From Seriola aureovittata (taxonomy: Eukaryota > Chordata > Actinopteri > Carangiformes > Carangidae): DNA of 64,000 bases. The stretch is taken from NCBI RefSeq assembly GCF_021018895.1, contig NC_079384.1, forward strand, positions 19,616,140-19,680,139, in the 5' to 3' direction. The translations under genes were made by a program, and so were the position numbers. Every line of letters starts with the position of its first letter. Position 1 is the first letter of the stretch. Positions 1 through 13,200 of the stretch are shown one piece after another. Under the pieces are notes generated by a model, which ran no database searches, was not told where the DNA came from, and saw only the letters and a program-made list of their open reading frames with translations.

Positions 1-748
1 AAGCTGTTATTATAGTTAGTACAAACAATGACAAAACTATTCATGTGAATTCATGCTCGTGACTCATGAGAGCAGCATGAACACAACAAGTATAAAGTAT
101 TATAATTAGAGAGTAAAGACGTGTGTGTAATACTTTATTTAATCACTTTAAGAGACTTTTCACAATGTTTGAATTGTTCAAACAGCCAAGAAGTTTGAAC
201 AGTGAAAACATATTAGTTATCGTATTCATACACAACGGACACAGATCTAACAGTCAAACAGTAGGTGGTCTAATGTCCAGCAGCACATGATGACACAGGT
301 CTGATTCCCACCACAACCAGCTGCCTGAACCTGATCCCCTCATCATTTCTTCCTCTTGTTGTTGTTTAGTCAGTTTTGTTGTCGTCTAAAAACTGAACAA
401 AACCCTGAATAATTCAGTTTCTCTCTCAGTTGGTGAGCAGGCTGTAATTAAAGCAACGAGTTGATGAAAACGTGGAGCTTCATGACTTTCTAAATTTGTT
501 TTTAGTTTTTTTTTTTATTATTTTGCCATTCGCTGTAAAACATCTGAGAGGGGGGATTCATTGTGCTCTGAGTTCTGGGTCTTTACATCCCAGATTCTCT
601 GAACCCTCCTGAGATCAAACGAGCTGCTACAGGCTGTTTGTTTTGCGTGGATGTGAAACTGTAAAATTGTGTGAGGTTAAAAAAAAAAAAGAAAAAGAAA
701 AAAGGAAAACAAGGATGCTCGACATAAAATATCTCACCTTACGCTTCT

Positions 749-778
749 TATTTTTCACCTTTTACTAGGTGAAAAATA
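749..778. repeat. Perfect 12-bp inverted repeat with 6-base loop
   Basis: TATTTTTCACCT (749-760) is the exact reverse complement of 767-778, with TTTACT between. It could form a small hairpin. No neighbouring gene or terminator-like role is apparent. Confidence 0.85.
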
Positions 779-839
779 GGAACTCACACCGAGTGAGCTG
801 CTACTTGCAGATTTTATTTTGAATTATTTTTTTCTGAGG

Positions 840-870
840 CACACACACATACACACACACACACACACAT
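840..870. repeat. (CA)n microsatellite
   Basis: CA repeat with one AT interruption. Confidence 0.95.
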
Positions 871-1025
871 TTCAAGGGATTTAGAGCACACACGCTTGAC
901 AGTCAGCTGGTCAGACCTGGGCTCCCTCTGATCACGTCTCCCATCTTGAATAAATAAACATCCGTCAGCACTAATTAGTTGCTCTGCTCTACATATCATC
1001 CATTTAAAGTTCACTCTTTGTCTCT

Positions 1026-1053
1026 CCCCCCCCCCCCCCCCCCCCCCCCCCCC
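1026..1053. repeat. Homopolymer: 28 consecutive C
   Basis: Uninterrupted C run, the longest homopolymer in the window. It could fold as an i-motif or G-quadruplex on the opposite strand, and its true length may be uncertain for assembly reasons. Confidence 0.95.
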
Positions 1054-3191
1054 ACAATGTATCCACAACAGTTTCACACCTCGCACGTCCTCTCTCTGCC
1101 CTGGATTACCAACTCCTGAATCTCTAACCTGTGAATTGTAAATCTGTTTACCACCACAGAGAGTTGTTTCTATCCAGCAGCAACACCACCAGCTCCATAA
1201 AAATTGATCTCATCTTTTAAACTCACATTTGAACACGGTCGTTTCCAGCTGCTGCTGAACCACCACGTTTTCTCTACAGTGTGCTTCTTCTTCTATTTCT
1301 CCGGCTGAAGTTCAGACCGCGGTTTCTCTCTCAGAGGTTCAGGCCTTGAGAGGTGTCAGAACAACTCTGGTAGTCGGCACAGATCCAGGAGGAGGCGGGA
1401 GACTTGAAGAGGCTTCTGAGGTGTCGGTGAAGACTGGTTTCCATGCCTACGTGGCAAGTGGTTAACAGGGTCGTAGTGAGTTTTTCAGGGGCTGTTCACC
1501 CCTCCTTAGGACTAAGGCAAGTAAATGCAGTGAAGCTGCAGAATGTCTGGGAAACGGCTTCATTTTCCAGTATATTGATCAAATTTATCTCTTTATAACA
1601 GGTTCAATTGTCAGATAGAGCCAGTGAAGGAGGGGTCAGCTGCTCTTCACAAATCCCATTTGATTGGATTCATTTATGTTATGCCCCCTGAGTCCAGGAG
1701 GAGTCATCAATATATTTAATTATTTTATAAAAAGAGAAAAAAGGTAGTTAGTTAACAGTGGCTTCTTAGAGCTTTTATTCTGAAAAGAGCTTCCTGGTGA
1801 GGATGGAAAGGTTGTTAAGTTGTGTCCAGACAGCTGTAAAGCTCAGTAAAGCAGAGAGGAGCAGTGACCATCTACCTTATTCAAGTGCATTGGCTTCAAG
1901 TCGTTTCCCTCTTTTCCCTCCTCACATGCGGTTTACTGCCTTTTGAAAAACATCAGAATGAACTCACCAGAACCTTTGAGACGGACCGGATATTGATCTG
2001 TTTATCATGAAGTTGAAATGTAGTCACCTCCCCGAGCATGAACATGCTTAAAGGACTGGTGTCCTTGTAAGTGTTTTCGCTCTTGTCGTGTTATTTCGCC
2101 AATATATCTCATTAGTGAGGACACTGCGTAGACTGACGGCCAGTAAACAGGCTGAAAAGCAGAAAACCTTTTCTAGTCTGGTTTTTTTTCTTTTCCTTCT
2201 CAGCATCAGATTCAGTTTTAGTCAGATTCTGAGTTTAATTACTTTGAATACAGTGAAGCAGCTGCAGCCTTTTAATCACTCATGCACATGAAATTTTAAA
2301 AATCTATGTGGGGAGTTGAACAGAAACCAGGTGTATTGTTTACATGATGAAGAAATCATGTTCCTGCAGGGTGAGGACGGTACATCGCTTAGTTAAGTGC
2401 ATGGAAGCCAAATTATGCTTTTAATTTCAAGTGTCTTGTATTTGAATACTTTGTTGTTTACACTCACACAGAAATGACGAATAACGTTTAAAAATCTGAA
2501 TAAATCATTTTAATTAAACCCTCGCCAACCAATAGATTAAATTGGGATTTAAATCTGATCTATATTCCTCTTCAGAGCAGGTGCTGTGGTTAACAATCAC
2601 CAGCTGGTCGTACATTTCTCATAAAGGACAGCACTGAAATGAGTTCGACCCGTAGGACTTGTATTGTAACGGCAGTAGCTTCGTTTCCTTCCCCTTTCCT
2701 TCAAATCCTGCCGTGGTGTTGGGGCGGCAGCGGCGGCAGGGATCTAAAACGCTGACCTACATACCACTCAGGGTAAGTGCTATGTAGTTTTTTGTGATTT
2801 GTTTGAACCAGCTCGAGGAGTTCAACGCACCATCTTGACTCTTTCGAACATCATCCTGCAATAACAAAACATGAGACCTCCCCGTTCTCTGCTCTCTCCT
2901 TGTCCTTCATGAACTCTTGTCTTGTGAAGAGCTGCTTTTAGTAGCTACAGCTCTCATGGGCTTTGGCTCCCACAGAGAGGATGAGGAGGCTTCTTTTTCT
3001 TTTTTTTTCACTCTGTGACAAAGCGAGCAGGAGAGGACGAGCGCTGGAAGTATCTTTACTTGTCTTGACAGGATCAAGTTGACCTCCAGTCATTCTTGGA
3101 GTCTCAGTGGCCTGGATGGAGGGCAGCGTGTTGCTGTTAAAAGCAGCGCTCCCTGAAGTACTGTGACATCCTGCAGCTCAGGACTGTGGGG

Positions 3192-3193
<2 letters not shown>

Positions 3194-3241
<48 letters not shown>
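3194..3241. repeat. (TG)n microsatellite
   Basis: Uninterrupted TG run of about 48 bp in the upstream intron. The minus-strand open frame over it (poly-TH) is a repeat translation. Confidence 0.97.
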
Positions 3242-3242
<1 letters not shown>

Positions 3243-4439
3243 TGAGTGTGCTCAAGTAGAATTGAAAAAAAAAAAGGCAAGTAGTTTGTGTGTGGTTGTT
3301 CGCAGGACTTTTTCGTGCTGGTGTTTGATGAGGGTCTTTTAGATTCAGTTGGTCCAGGAAGAGATCCAGATAACAACACTCTATGACGGGTTCTTCTTGT
3401 AACTCAAACTAAAGATGCTTGCTTCTATATCGCAAACCACAGATGTCTTCAGGTCTTTATCATGGACTGAACATGTTCCAACCTAAACAGCTATATGCAG
3501 GCTGCTTTCAATGCGCCGGAGTATCTCCTCTGGACCCTCACTGCTCTTAAACTTGTGCTTTGCTTTGGGCTCATCATTTACATACTCATCTCTGAATTTC
3601 CCTTTCTCCCATCGCCACTTAAAACAAAACACTTGATTTTCCAAGCAGCGTTTCTCTCATTTGAGTCACAGTCGCTCGTTAGAGTTATATCACAGAGGAG
3701 TGCGAGGCCTTTTGAAGCTTTTCCTTTGTTATTTTTGAATCACTTACGGAGCTGGGTTGTAAGAGAAAATAACCATGTGCTTCTGTTTCCTGAGGGAATC
3801 ACAATGAGTGCAACTGGTTTGGATTTTGTCCGTGTTGGACCATTCACCAGCTCCCAATCTCAGGAACTAGTGTGTCCATTATGAGACAGGAAGTGGATCA
3901 GAGTCTCTTTGAGTCAAACATGGCCACAATCATTCCCTGATCTTTACTCATGACCATAACTGAACCCAATGCAAGTCCTTACCCTCCAACCACAACTGTA
4001 CATTCACCGTAGTCTGTTCAATCCTGATCATTTGAACCTGAACCATACAGTTTTTGGAATGCAAACAATCTTCACTGAAAACAACAACCCCAGAATATAA
4101 TCTGGAGTATTGTGGGAAGTCCGGTATTGATGTTCCTGTCCGGCAGAAGTTCGGGGTTCTTCCCACCTCACCTCAGAGAACATAAGCCTGAACCTCTCTC
4201 AACCTCCTGAGGTTCCACCGCCGGTCGACGGCAAGTCTTGAGGCGGTGGCGGACAACTTCACAGTATCCCGTCCTGTCTCCAGTGTCTGTATCCATGAGT
4301 GTGGACGTGGAGTAGTGGATCAGACAGTAAGAGTCCCCCCCCTCAGGCTCAGCTCCTCAGTATGTTTGCATTACTTCGGACACAGTGATCACAGAATAAA
4401 GAACGACTTTTCACTCCAAGCTGATAAATGATCATGTCA

Positions 4440-4630
4440 GTCCGTCGGCTTCAGTCGATCTCAGATGTTCTCTGTTCTTCGTTCCAGAGTTCAGATGTTC
4501 TCTGGGATTTATTTCAAATTAGATATCGTCTCTGCCCTTCAGTCCGCCTTCAACAGATGTTCCTTGCTCTTCAGCTCGTCGTCTGTTCTTCTCTCCAACA
4601 TACGAAGACGTCCTCTGCTCTTCTCTTGAA
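4440..4630. repeat. Degenerate pyrimidine-rich tandem repeat, unit about 30 bp
   Basis: Recurring cores CAGATGTTCTCTG (4462 and 4492), CGTCTCTGCCCTTCAG (about 4525), CAGATGTTCCTTGCTCTTCAG (about 4554) and GTCCTCTGCTCTTCTC (about 4610) lie at roughly 30-base spacing. The copies are too diverged for a sharp unit definition. Confidence 0.5.
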
Positions 4631-7396
4631 AAAAAACTTTTTTCCTGTAAAGTTTAACGCTCTGCAGAGAGACAGAGTAAGAAACAGAGACATCTCTTTC
4701 CATTTTCCCATCAGATTCAAATTTGCCTCTTTGCTTTCTTCTTTGTGAAAAATGGAAGTGAACTGAAAAGAAAACTACAGAGAAACAATGAAGAACCAGA
4801 GGGATGGGAATTTCTCATATCAGTGAAACAGAAACTCGATGTTGTGCTTTTACAAGTATATTTTTTAGGCCATTTCTCGAGTTGTTCCCTCACAAGCATC
4901 ACTCTCGTGGGTTTGATCCCCGTCTGTTCCATTAACATGGTGTTAAAAGCAGCCTGTCCCTGTTTGCTGCTGCTCCTACTGCCTGTTAATTCTTGTTGTC
5001 AGAACTATCAAGCCCACAGAGAGGGGGGGGGGGGCTGTAGAGCGTAATATAAACCAGCTAACTCCCTAATCCCCCTGTACTGGACCAGTGACATCCCCTG
5101 AGCCCGGCTGCTGGCTGCAGGAACCAAATAAAAACACATTGGAAAACACACAGGACGTCCTTAGCTCTGCATCTATGATCACTGGCAGTTATTTCACTTC
5201 CTGTTTCCTGCTGTGTGCTTTGTTTTTTAAAGTTTTTCTTAGGAAACATTTCTGCCCCTTCATGTGTTATATATGACTCCAAAAGATTTAGACCAGGGGT
5301 CAGCAACTCCGTTTGGCCTTGGGCCAATTTTTTCCTAAGATGGCGGCTAAGGTTAGTTAGAGAGGAGTTAGCTAAACATTTAGGCTGCATAGCTGGAGAA
5401 AAACGTCACTATCAAAAAGTCTAAAGGGGAAAGTTGTCACTGTTCACATGTGGCTCCAAGTTTGAATGATTTAATCAACTGTGATGTTTTTCATACCACA
5501 CATTGTGTGTTGTCTGTTTCACAGGTGTGTCAGGTGAGCGACAGAATCTTTTCAACTTCAATCAGAACTTTTCACAATAAAAGTTCTGAATTAGCTTGAA
5601 ATAAAGCATTGCTGCAAGATCACTAAAGCAAAATGGCTAAATGGGGAAGTGACTCTGTGGATAACTGTAGCTGCCATGACGGCGACCACACAGGCGCTGT
5701 CCAACTGACAGTGATTCTTGAATGTCTGTGTTGGCATTCATTCTCAACATGGATACAAATACAACAAGCAGTCTTCATGGGGGGTCGATTCTCTATTTCT
5801 CATTGTAAATAAATCCCATTAAAAGACCAAAACCAACTATGTATTATTGTCTGTGAATCTCAGCTCTGAGCCCATTGGCTCCGACAGAAAATGCAGATCT
5901 TTAAAAACGCCCGACTTTTAAAAAAGAAAAAAGCCCAGTAATTTACTAAAACAACTGCTAATTGTAGTTTTATCAAACAAACAGGAGGAAACAGTGCAAT
6001 TGTTGGGGACTATTTTCAGTGGTGGATTAATCCACTGAAGGAACGTGTCACCCAGTGTAACAGCGAGGCTGACTGCTGTTTTAGCAGTTCCTGGAAACAG
6101 TGGAGATCTGTGACTCAGAGGAATCACATACATCTGACCGTGGTGCACTCGGTTGTTGTTTTGGGATCAGTTCATTGTTGGTTTGTGTCTTTTCACTGGA
6201 TTTACCAACAATGAGACAAATCCAGACTTCCCCTCCTCCTTCATTTTGTCTTTTGCCTGGAATATAACCATGGCACTGTGTTGTCTACTGATGCACACAT
6301 TTTATTTGTGTGTTTCCTCACTCCTGCATTTCTTGGAGCCAAACAGCTGCTTGCTCTTGCACATTTCCAGAATGGAAACTGAAACAAGTCCACATCCAAA
6401 AAATAGACGCTATGAACAACAATGTCTTTTCCTAGAAGAAGATCATCACTCAATATTTAACAGAGTAACCCTGATTCTGTCTTGCAGCTTTCATGTATCT
6501 CGGCCCGTGCGATCGATACCTCATCAGCACCTGGTGAGGTTGATGCGCTGCTGGTGGAATTTAACAAACGGCCGCCGAGGAGAGAAAACATACAGCCATG
6601 TCTCCAGTCTCTCAAACACCGCTGGCTCTTATGTTGTTGTTTATTTGCAACCTCTCGGCAGCATCTTGATCTGTGAAAAGATCATTAACTGCCCTGTGAT
6701 TTCAGCAGCGCACGCCGCAGTTTGTAAGCTCTGCTGTTTTTGCAGCTCAGGCTCGGTTTGTTTATTTGTCAGCAGTACATAATCTCCAGGTTTCCTCCAT
6801 GACAGTTTGATTTGACTCCTCAGTAAAAATCATTTTTAGCAGAATGTTTTTAAACCCGGAGGAGTTGGTGTAATCAGTGTTAACGTAGCAGCTGTCAGGG
6901 ACTCGGAGAAAAAAAAGCTCCTTTTTTTATTTTAAGCCTAACGATCCTCAGCTTATTTAATTAGACATCGATGTCAGGTGTCAAAGCTGCAAATAAACAC
7001 GCGGCTTTTTGAAGGAGTGACGAGCGGTTGGAAAAGTTATTTGTTCTGGCAGGAGATGGGTCAGCGGACTCTGAAGGTCTCTGATGAGAACAAGCTTTTA
7101 ATTGAAGGGTGTTAAATATAACTGCTGTCTCTTTGTGTCAGTCTCAAAGTCAGCAGAGTGTGTTGAAAGAGAGCGAGGGCAGAGATTTGGACAACAGAGG
7201 AGTGCGTGCTCCTGGTGGAGAACTGACCGCGGACTGTGTTGATGCAATAATTTTGATCTTTCCTGTTTTTTTATTTATTTATTTATCTGTTTTAAAACTC
7301 GACTGCTTTCGACTGGAGCTCGGTTCACCCGTTCCCCTCAGGTGAACTGTCTCAGTGATCTGCCAACTGCACTGCGGTTGGGTCAATAACAGGAAC

Positions 7397-7421
7397 GTGT
7401 GTGTGTGTGTGTGTGTGTGTG
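7397..7421. repeat. (GT)n microsatellite, short
   Basis: About 12 GT units in the upstream intron. Confidence 0.95.
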
Positions 7422-7959
7422 GAAACTAAGTTGAAGTTCGGTGAACCGTAGATAAAGAGGGAACTTTGTGATGAGTGACACTCAAATAATGAGCCTTTCT
7501 TTTGGTTGCAATAGAGACAGTCGGTCAGACGTGTGACTTCACTGTCAAAACCGCAGAGCACACAGTCCAAGTCACGGTTATGGTCCGCACCGTAAAACCG
7601 CAGCCGAGCAGATTTGATTCCATCTTGTCTCTCTTCGCTTTCAGCTGTCAAATAAAGGCCATAAAGTAACCCCTTAAAAGCATATGTAAACAGTTCATAT
7701 TACTGTCAGTCACAGGAGTCAGTCCAGTGAGAGAGAACTGATGAAGTGTAAACACTGTCAGCTGCTTTCTGATCTCGTCTCTTTAAATCAAATCTCGCTT
7801 TGATCATAAAGCTCGACTGTATCTCTGTGGCTTTGATGGAAAATAATGATGATTGAATCTGAACATATGAATATACATCTTTCATACTGTTTTTGTGTCA
7901 CAGCTCATTGGAAGACTGAGTCGTAACGATCCCCTGCAGACATTTTGAAGACATTAAAA

Positions 7960-8360
7960 AGCTGACAACGGGGGCCGCGTCCTTCGAAAAGGACGTGTTC
8001 TACAAAGGTGTAGCCGCCGTAGACCGCAACGTCCAAGACGGTCTGATCTATGAAATATTTCTTATTTATCCAGAAGCCGCAAGATTCTCTTTTTGAGAAG
8101 CGATTCCATTTCTGGGTCACATTTGAAGGAACCTTTGGAACGTGACAGCTTCGTTGTGACACAAGCGCTCTTCCCATGGAGCCATCATTACAGTACATAG
8201 TCTTAGTTTCCCCTTCCTTCTGTGCCGGTTCGTCTTGTTCGTTTGTGACAGCGTTCCAGCAATTTCCCTTGTGAGTTTCTAGAGCCTGTAGTTTCCTGAC
8301 CTGTTTTTTGCCTTGTGACCTTGCCTCTTGAAGCGAGTCTGAGTCTGCATTTGAGTCCAA
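7960..8360 (-). other. CpG-rich stretch with a 151-codon minus-strand open frame, unidentified
   Basis: The open frame at 7905-8360 (minus strand) is the longest in the upstream intron that is not a microsatellite. Its composition is more CpG-rich than its surroundings, with many trinucleotides of coding-like balance. The predicted peptide includes WNRFSKRESCGFWINKKYF but I recognise no domain. It could be a degraded mobile-element fragment. I see no splice sites or promoter. Confidence 0.2.
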
Positions 8361-11346
8361 GCCTGTGCCTCCAGCACTGAGACACAGCTACAGTAGAGAA
8401 ATACTCTGTAATAATGGATTGATATGGATATCGGTCATATACTGTGTATATATTTTCCAAAAACAGTTCAGTTCCCTTGATAATTCTTATAATGTCATTG
8501 TCCCCACTGTCCACAATCTCTATTATTCATTTCAAAAAGTTCGGCAGCTGGACACAAGATGTTTCTTAAATTCTTGATTTTGATTTATTTATTCGCAGTA
8601 CATTGTATATTTTCTTTCTTAAGGGGAGAATGTGCAGGTGAGGTAAGAAACCCATCGAGGGCTTTTGTTAAACCTCACCTCAACGTGAAATAAAAATTGC
8701 ATCATACAAAAAGAGAAAGAAGGAAAGAAAGACAGGAAGAAAGAAAGAAACAAACAACCAAAGAAAAAAAACAGCATAAACAACACAATATATACAGTGA
8801 AAGGATTACAGATATGTAAATTAATCTATCAACCAGAGACACAAAGAAAAAGAAAAACCAAAATACTATTAGTTTACCCTGATTCCATCTGAGAGCTTCA
8901 TAATGCTCCTTTTAATGTTCTTTTAAAAACAGGTAGTGAGGCTCAGGTGTCTACCAGGTGTAAGTTGATGTTTTTTACACCTCTATGTTTAATTGAATTC
9001 CTGTTTGAGACCTGCAGGCTTCAAGTTTCCACACCACACCTGTATGAGTTTCATACAGGACCTGAGTGACGTCATGAAACCTGCAGCGGTGTCCAGGTGT
9101 TGAGCTTTCCCCCTGTGCTTGTCAGTCACAGAGATACTGAGGATGTCTCTATTCTCCCCAGAAAGATGCAGCGATCAAAAGGCCTGATGCTCTGTCATGT
9201 GCCAGAGGGAGACGAGAAAAGGCTAACAGTCTGAAGTTAAAGCAGGACGCTGTGTTTACAACACGTCCCTGCTCCTCGGGCCGGAGGTCCGCCTGATTCT
9301 CTCTGTGTCGTCCGCCTCTTCGCTCTCACTCGCACCGAGCTTCTCACACATTTGTGCAGCTGTCAGTCATCCGAGTCAGCCTTCATCATCATCACCATCA
9401 TCCTCGTCCTCCCGAGCCGTCACCTTGGGGCTGACTACTGCAGCGTGACGGGTCGCGGTCGTGTTGCGACCTTGTCGGATGACACAGCCTGTCGCTGCTG
9501 AACTGTAGCTTCACCTCTCAGGGAGTGTGTTTCTGTGAACCTGCAGATGGAAACAGTCAGTCAAACACTATCTGCTCCAGAGCAAAATATCTTCACAGCT
9601 GACATGAAATTTGGTTCGATGATCTCCTGACATTGTCCGTAGCACCGCTGTCAAAATTTTCCCTGACAATCAGTTTGGTTCATGAGAAGGCGTCTCGAGA
9701 GCTGAAGACAGGATTCGCTGCAGATACTCCAGCGGCCGGTTTCACAAAGACACACTCTGACTGTGGCTTCCACATAACAAACAGCCAGACTTCAGATAGA
9801 GTCTGAATTTATCTGTTGCACAAAGCAGTTTAGTTTGTTGACCATATTAAGATGGACTGTGGTGCAATGAATTCTGGGTAAATTACAACTTTTTTCAAAA
9901 TAAAAAGAATGACTGACTGTGGAACCACATCCAACCCCTCAGCGCTGTTAACCTCTGCAGAAAATGTTTGTCTACTGGAAGAATTCAACAGTGACAAGGA
10001 CGTTTTACTTTACTATTCAGCGATGAAACAATGAAAAGAAAAATCTGATTTGGAAAAAAAATGGCTGCGGCCTCTAAAAACTCTTTCCCTTTTCATTGCT
10101 CTCAAACCACAAATTATGAGCCATGTTTTTCTGTTTTTTGTTGTTGGGTGCTACTGGTCAGCACAGTTGTCATTGATTGTTACCATGGTAACATTGGTCT
10201 CAGTCCTGAGTGAGTCTGGGGAAAGGTGTCTAATGTGTTTGCCTTATAACGAGTCAGTGTTTATTTTAGTGAAACAGTCTGACTAACATTAGACTGATCT
10301 ATGGAGCAACACTACAGAGCAGTCTGAGATATGTTTGGCCCCTGGTCTCCACAGGATCAGTCTACCCACGACCCTCTGACCTTTCCTCTTGCCACACTGA
10401 TTTCCACCTCAGAGGTTGAATTTTAGATTGAAGACACTCCACAAGCTTTCCTCTGTGCCAAACTGTGTGCAGTTTGTCAAATAGATTTAATATCACTCAC
10501 TGTCCGAGACTCTCCTCCCATTGAGTGTCTCCTGATTGAACAAATCATTAGTTTGTCACAGAACTGTTGTAGTTCAAGGGATTCAGGTTCAACTTGCCTC
10601 AGTCCAAGCTTTTCATTCATTGTTTTACAAAGTTTTTCTGTTCATATTTCGTGACTTAAATTTGTTGCTTCAGTTAACAAAACATTATTTTTCTGCTCTG
10701 TTGGACAACATCATGTGACTGACTGAAATACTGAAATCCTATAAAGGCCACTTTTCTCTCCTGACTTCACAAAATCAAACTTCAATCAAACCTAAAAAAA
10801 TAAAAAGTAATAATAAAAATAATAATATAAAAAATAATAGTGGGTGGGTGTAGGTGTTGTTTTTTATAATATTATTAATATTGGTTGCCCTCAGCTTATT
10901 CTTCATTGTAGAGACTTCAGTGATTTGTTTTTGTTGTTTGTTTGCACCAGTTTCTGTTCATTTTCACCGTCATGCTTTGTGTGTGGTCTCTTTAAGTAGG
11001 CGTGGCTCACATGCCAAGCCTCCTTGTCACATGACCACATTTCAGTGTTATAAATGACACACCTGTATCTTATTGGACTTGATGAAGTCCTGACCTGATG
11101 ATTACTTCCTGAGTTGAAACACGCCCGTCTGTCTGATGTATCCATGACTACAGTGTTTGTACCGGTGTGGGGTGTTGACCTGCAGTCGTTAGAGTGTCTG
11201 TGCCCACAGCTGCAGAAAATCAACCAGAATGAATTGCAGCTGCGAGACAGAGAGGGAGTGAAGACCCAGAACCTGAATCAGAATAACATTAGTTACATAA
11301 GATGAAGAGATGGGAGGATGAACTATTAGAGGTCCGTCTACTTTCT

Positions 11347-11349
<3 letters not shown>

Positions 11350-11382
<33 letters not shown>

Positions 11383-11406
11383 CGTGCGTGCGTGTGTGTG
11401 TGTGTG
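11350..11406. repeat. (TG)n with TGCG units
   Basis: TG repeat with a central TGCG section. It lies 152 bases before a long CA repeat, to which it is largely complementary. Confidence 0.97.
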
Positions 11407-11557
11407 AGTGAGATAGTACCCACAGTCCATCTGGGACCAGTAAAGGTTATGGTGACAGGTGTAATATCTCCAAGTAGGAGATGTAATGTGAAGTGTGTTA
11501 TGAGAGCAGGGCTGTGGCCTTTCGTATAGGTTAAGCTGATCACTGACAACATCATCT

Positions 11558-11558
<1 letters not shown>

Positions 11559-11619
<61 letters not shown>
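11559..11619. repeat. (CA)n microsatellite, 61 bp
   Basis: Uninterrupted CA run, partner of the TG block at 11350-11406 for a possible long stem. Confidence 0.98.
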
Positions 11620-11621
<2 letters not shown>

Positions 11622-12904
11622 AGCAGACAGATGTTAAAATGTCATCTTTAGCTTTGCCTGATTAAATGAGCTGCCTTTATTCCTCGTCCAGTGGAGGGAC
11701 AGTGAAGCTGTTTGTTTCCCCTCAAGGTTTTTTACTGTGAGTCGTCCACTGCGTTGTGTTGAGCTACAGGAGTGTGTCGGTGTGTGGTGATGTGGAAGCC
11801 AAAATGAGGACCTGTTAGAAAACATCTGGCAGGCTGAGCCCTGAGGACAGAGAGCAGAGATGTGACACCTGTGTGCTGAGGAGACACTAAAGCTAACTGT
11901 ACTGTAATGAATATTGTAAACTTAACTTAAGCACATAAACTTACACACAAAGGCTCGGTGCAGCCACAACACGTAAGTGAATACGTTTATTTTTCAGATA
12001 CGAAATCACACAGAGCTCTACATCAATAAGTTTAAAAGTTCCAAACACGGGTGACAAAAAATGGACCATTAAACTCCAATAAAATAAAATGGAGCCAGTA
12101 TTCAGACACACTAACCAAAAAGCCTGTCTGTCTAAATAAAAACATTTTCAGCTGCTTCATAAACATTTCACAGGACTCCACTAATGGAAATGACGAGGGG
12201 GAGTGTTCCATAAACTGTGAGCCACGGTTTGAGAAACACACTCCCCTCTGGTTTTATAACGGGTTGTAGGGACAGCCAGTAACTTCTAACCAGCAGACCT
12301 GAGCCTGATTGGCTGTATAAGGAGGACGGGGTCAGCAGTGTAATATACCGAGGTGTTTGACCAATCAAGCACCAATTGCAGGCACACATTCATGACAGAC
12401 TGGTGCACTTTGAAGATTTTGTGTAATTACTCTTGATGTTTTGTAACATTCTGCTGCAAATATTACAGCTGCAATGTTGGGTCTATTTCCAGCCTTTTAA
12501 ATGTGTAATAACTTCTCATGTAACCATCACAGAGCCACGATTAATGTCTTTAAATAAAGACCACACTGGTACCATTAAACTATATGATCATAAATTACTG
12601 AATTTATTCATCTCCATGAAAACAGAGGACATTGAATACACCTAAAAAAAATTCAATAAAGACACACTATTTTTTTGTTGTTGTTTTACAGTGACATTGA
12701 TAAAATATGAAAATATGAAACATTTCCCAGTTCCTACATTATTGAACCAAATTCCAGGTTGACATGTAAAAGTACTGAGGTGTTAGTTAGTAAGCAGTGT
12801 AGCTGTGTGTCCTTGTATTTATGCCAAACAACAGTGTGAAGCAGTTTTGTTGATTTCTAATGGACAACTTTGTTTGTTTACAACTGTTTACATCACTTCA
12901 AGTA

Positions 12905-13200
12905 ATTAAAGGAACAGTTTCCAACATTTTGGAAAATAGGCTTATTTGCTGTGATGCTGAGACTTAGATAGGAACAGTGATACCACTCTCATATCTGTAT
13001 GCAACTGCAGGTGTAGTCAGGACTTGGTTAGCTTAGCTTAGCTTAGCATAAAGACCTGAAATAGGGGTAAACACATTCTGTCCACGTAATTAACACAGTC
13101 TCCTATTTGTTTAATTTGTAGACAAACAGCAATGTAAAAAACTGACAGTAGGAGTATGTTTTTGCTTTTAGCCTTTATGCTAAGCTAAGCTATCCATCCT
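12905..13200. mobile_element. Teleost dispersed repeat ('gcttagcttagcataaag' family)
   Basis: The phrases 'acattttggaaaataggctta', 'gataccactctcat' and 'gttagcttagcttagcataaagacctgaa' are ones I recognise from a very abundant percomorph dispersed repeat. An 18-bp perfect inverted repeat is present at 13036-13053 and 13173-13190. The family name and exact ends are not determined here. Confidence 0.7.

Noticed and set aside
2104..2160. Peptide LVRTLRRLTASKQ, slightly like the RDTLRRAILLLS segment expected in the preceding grid1 exon
   Set aside because: The similarity is only a few residues, the flanks do not continue the protein and no splice sites fit.
3495..3884. Open frame of 129 codons on the + strand with a hydrophobic start
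   Set aside because: No recognised domain, no splice or promoter support and intronic position; it looks like chance in an AT-rich region.
5288..5320. 'caggggtcagcaactc' resembling a hAT-type terminal repeat
   Set aside because: No inverted partner or 8-bp target duplication could be found nearby; too short to call.
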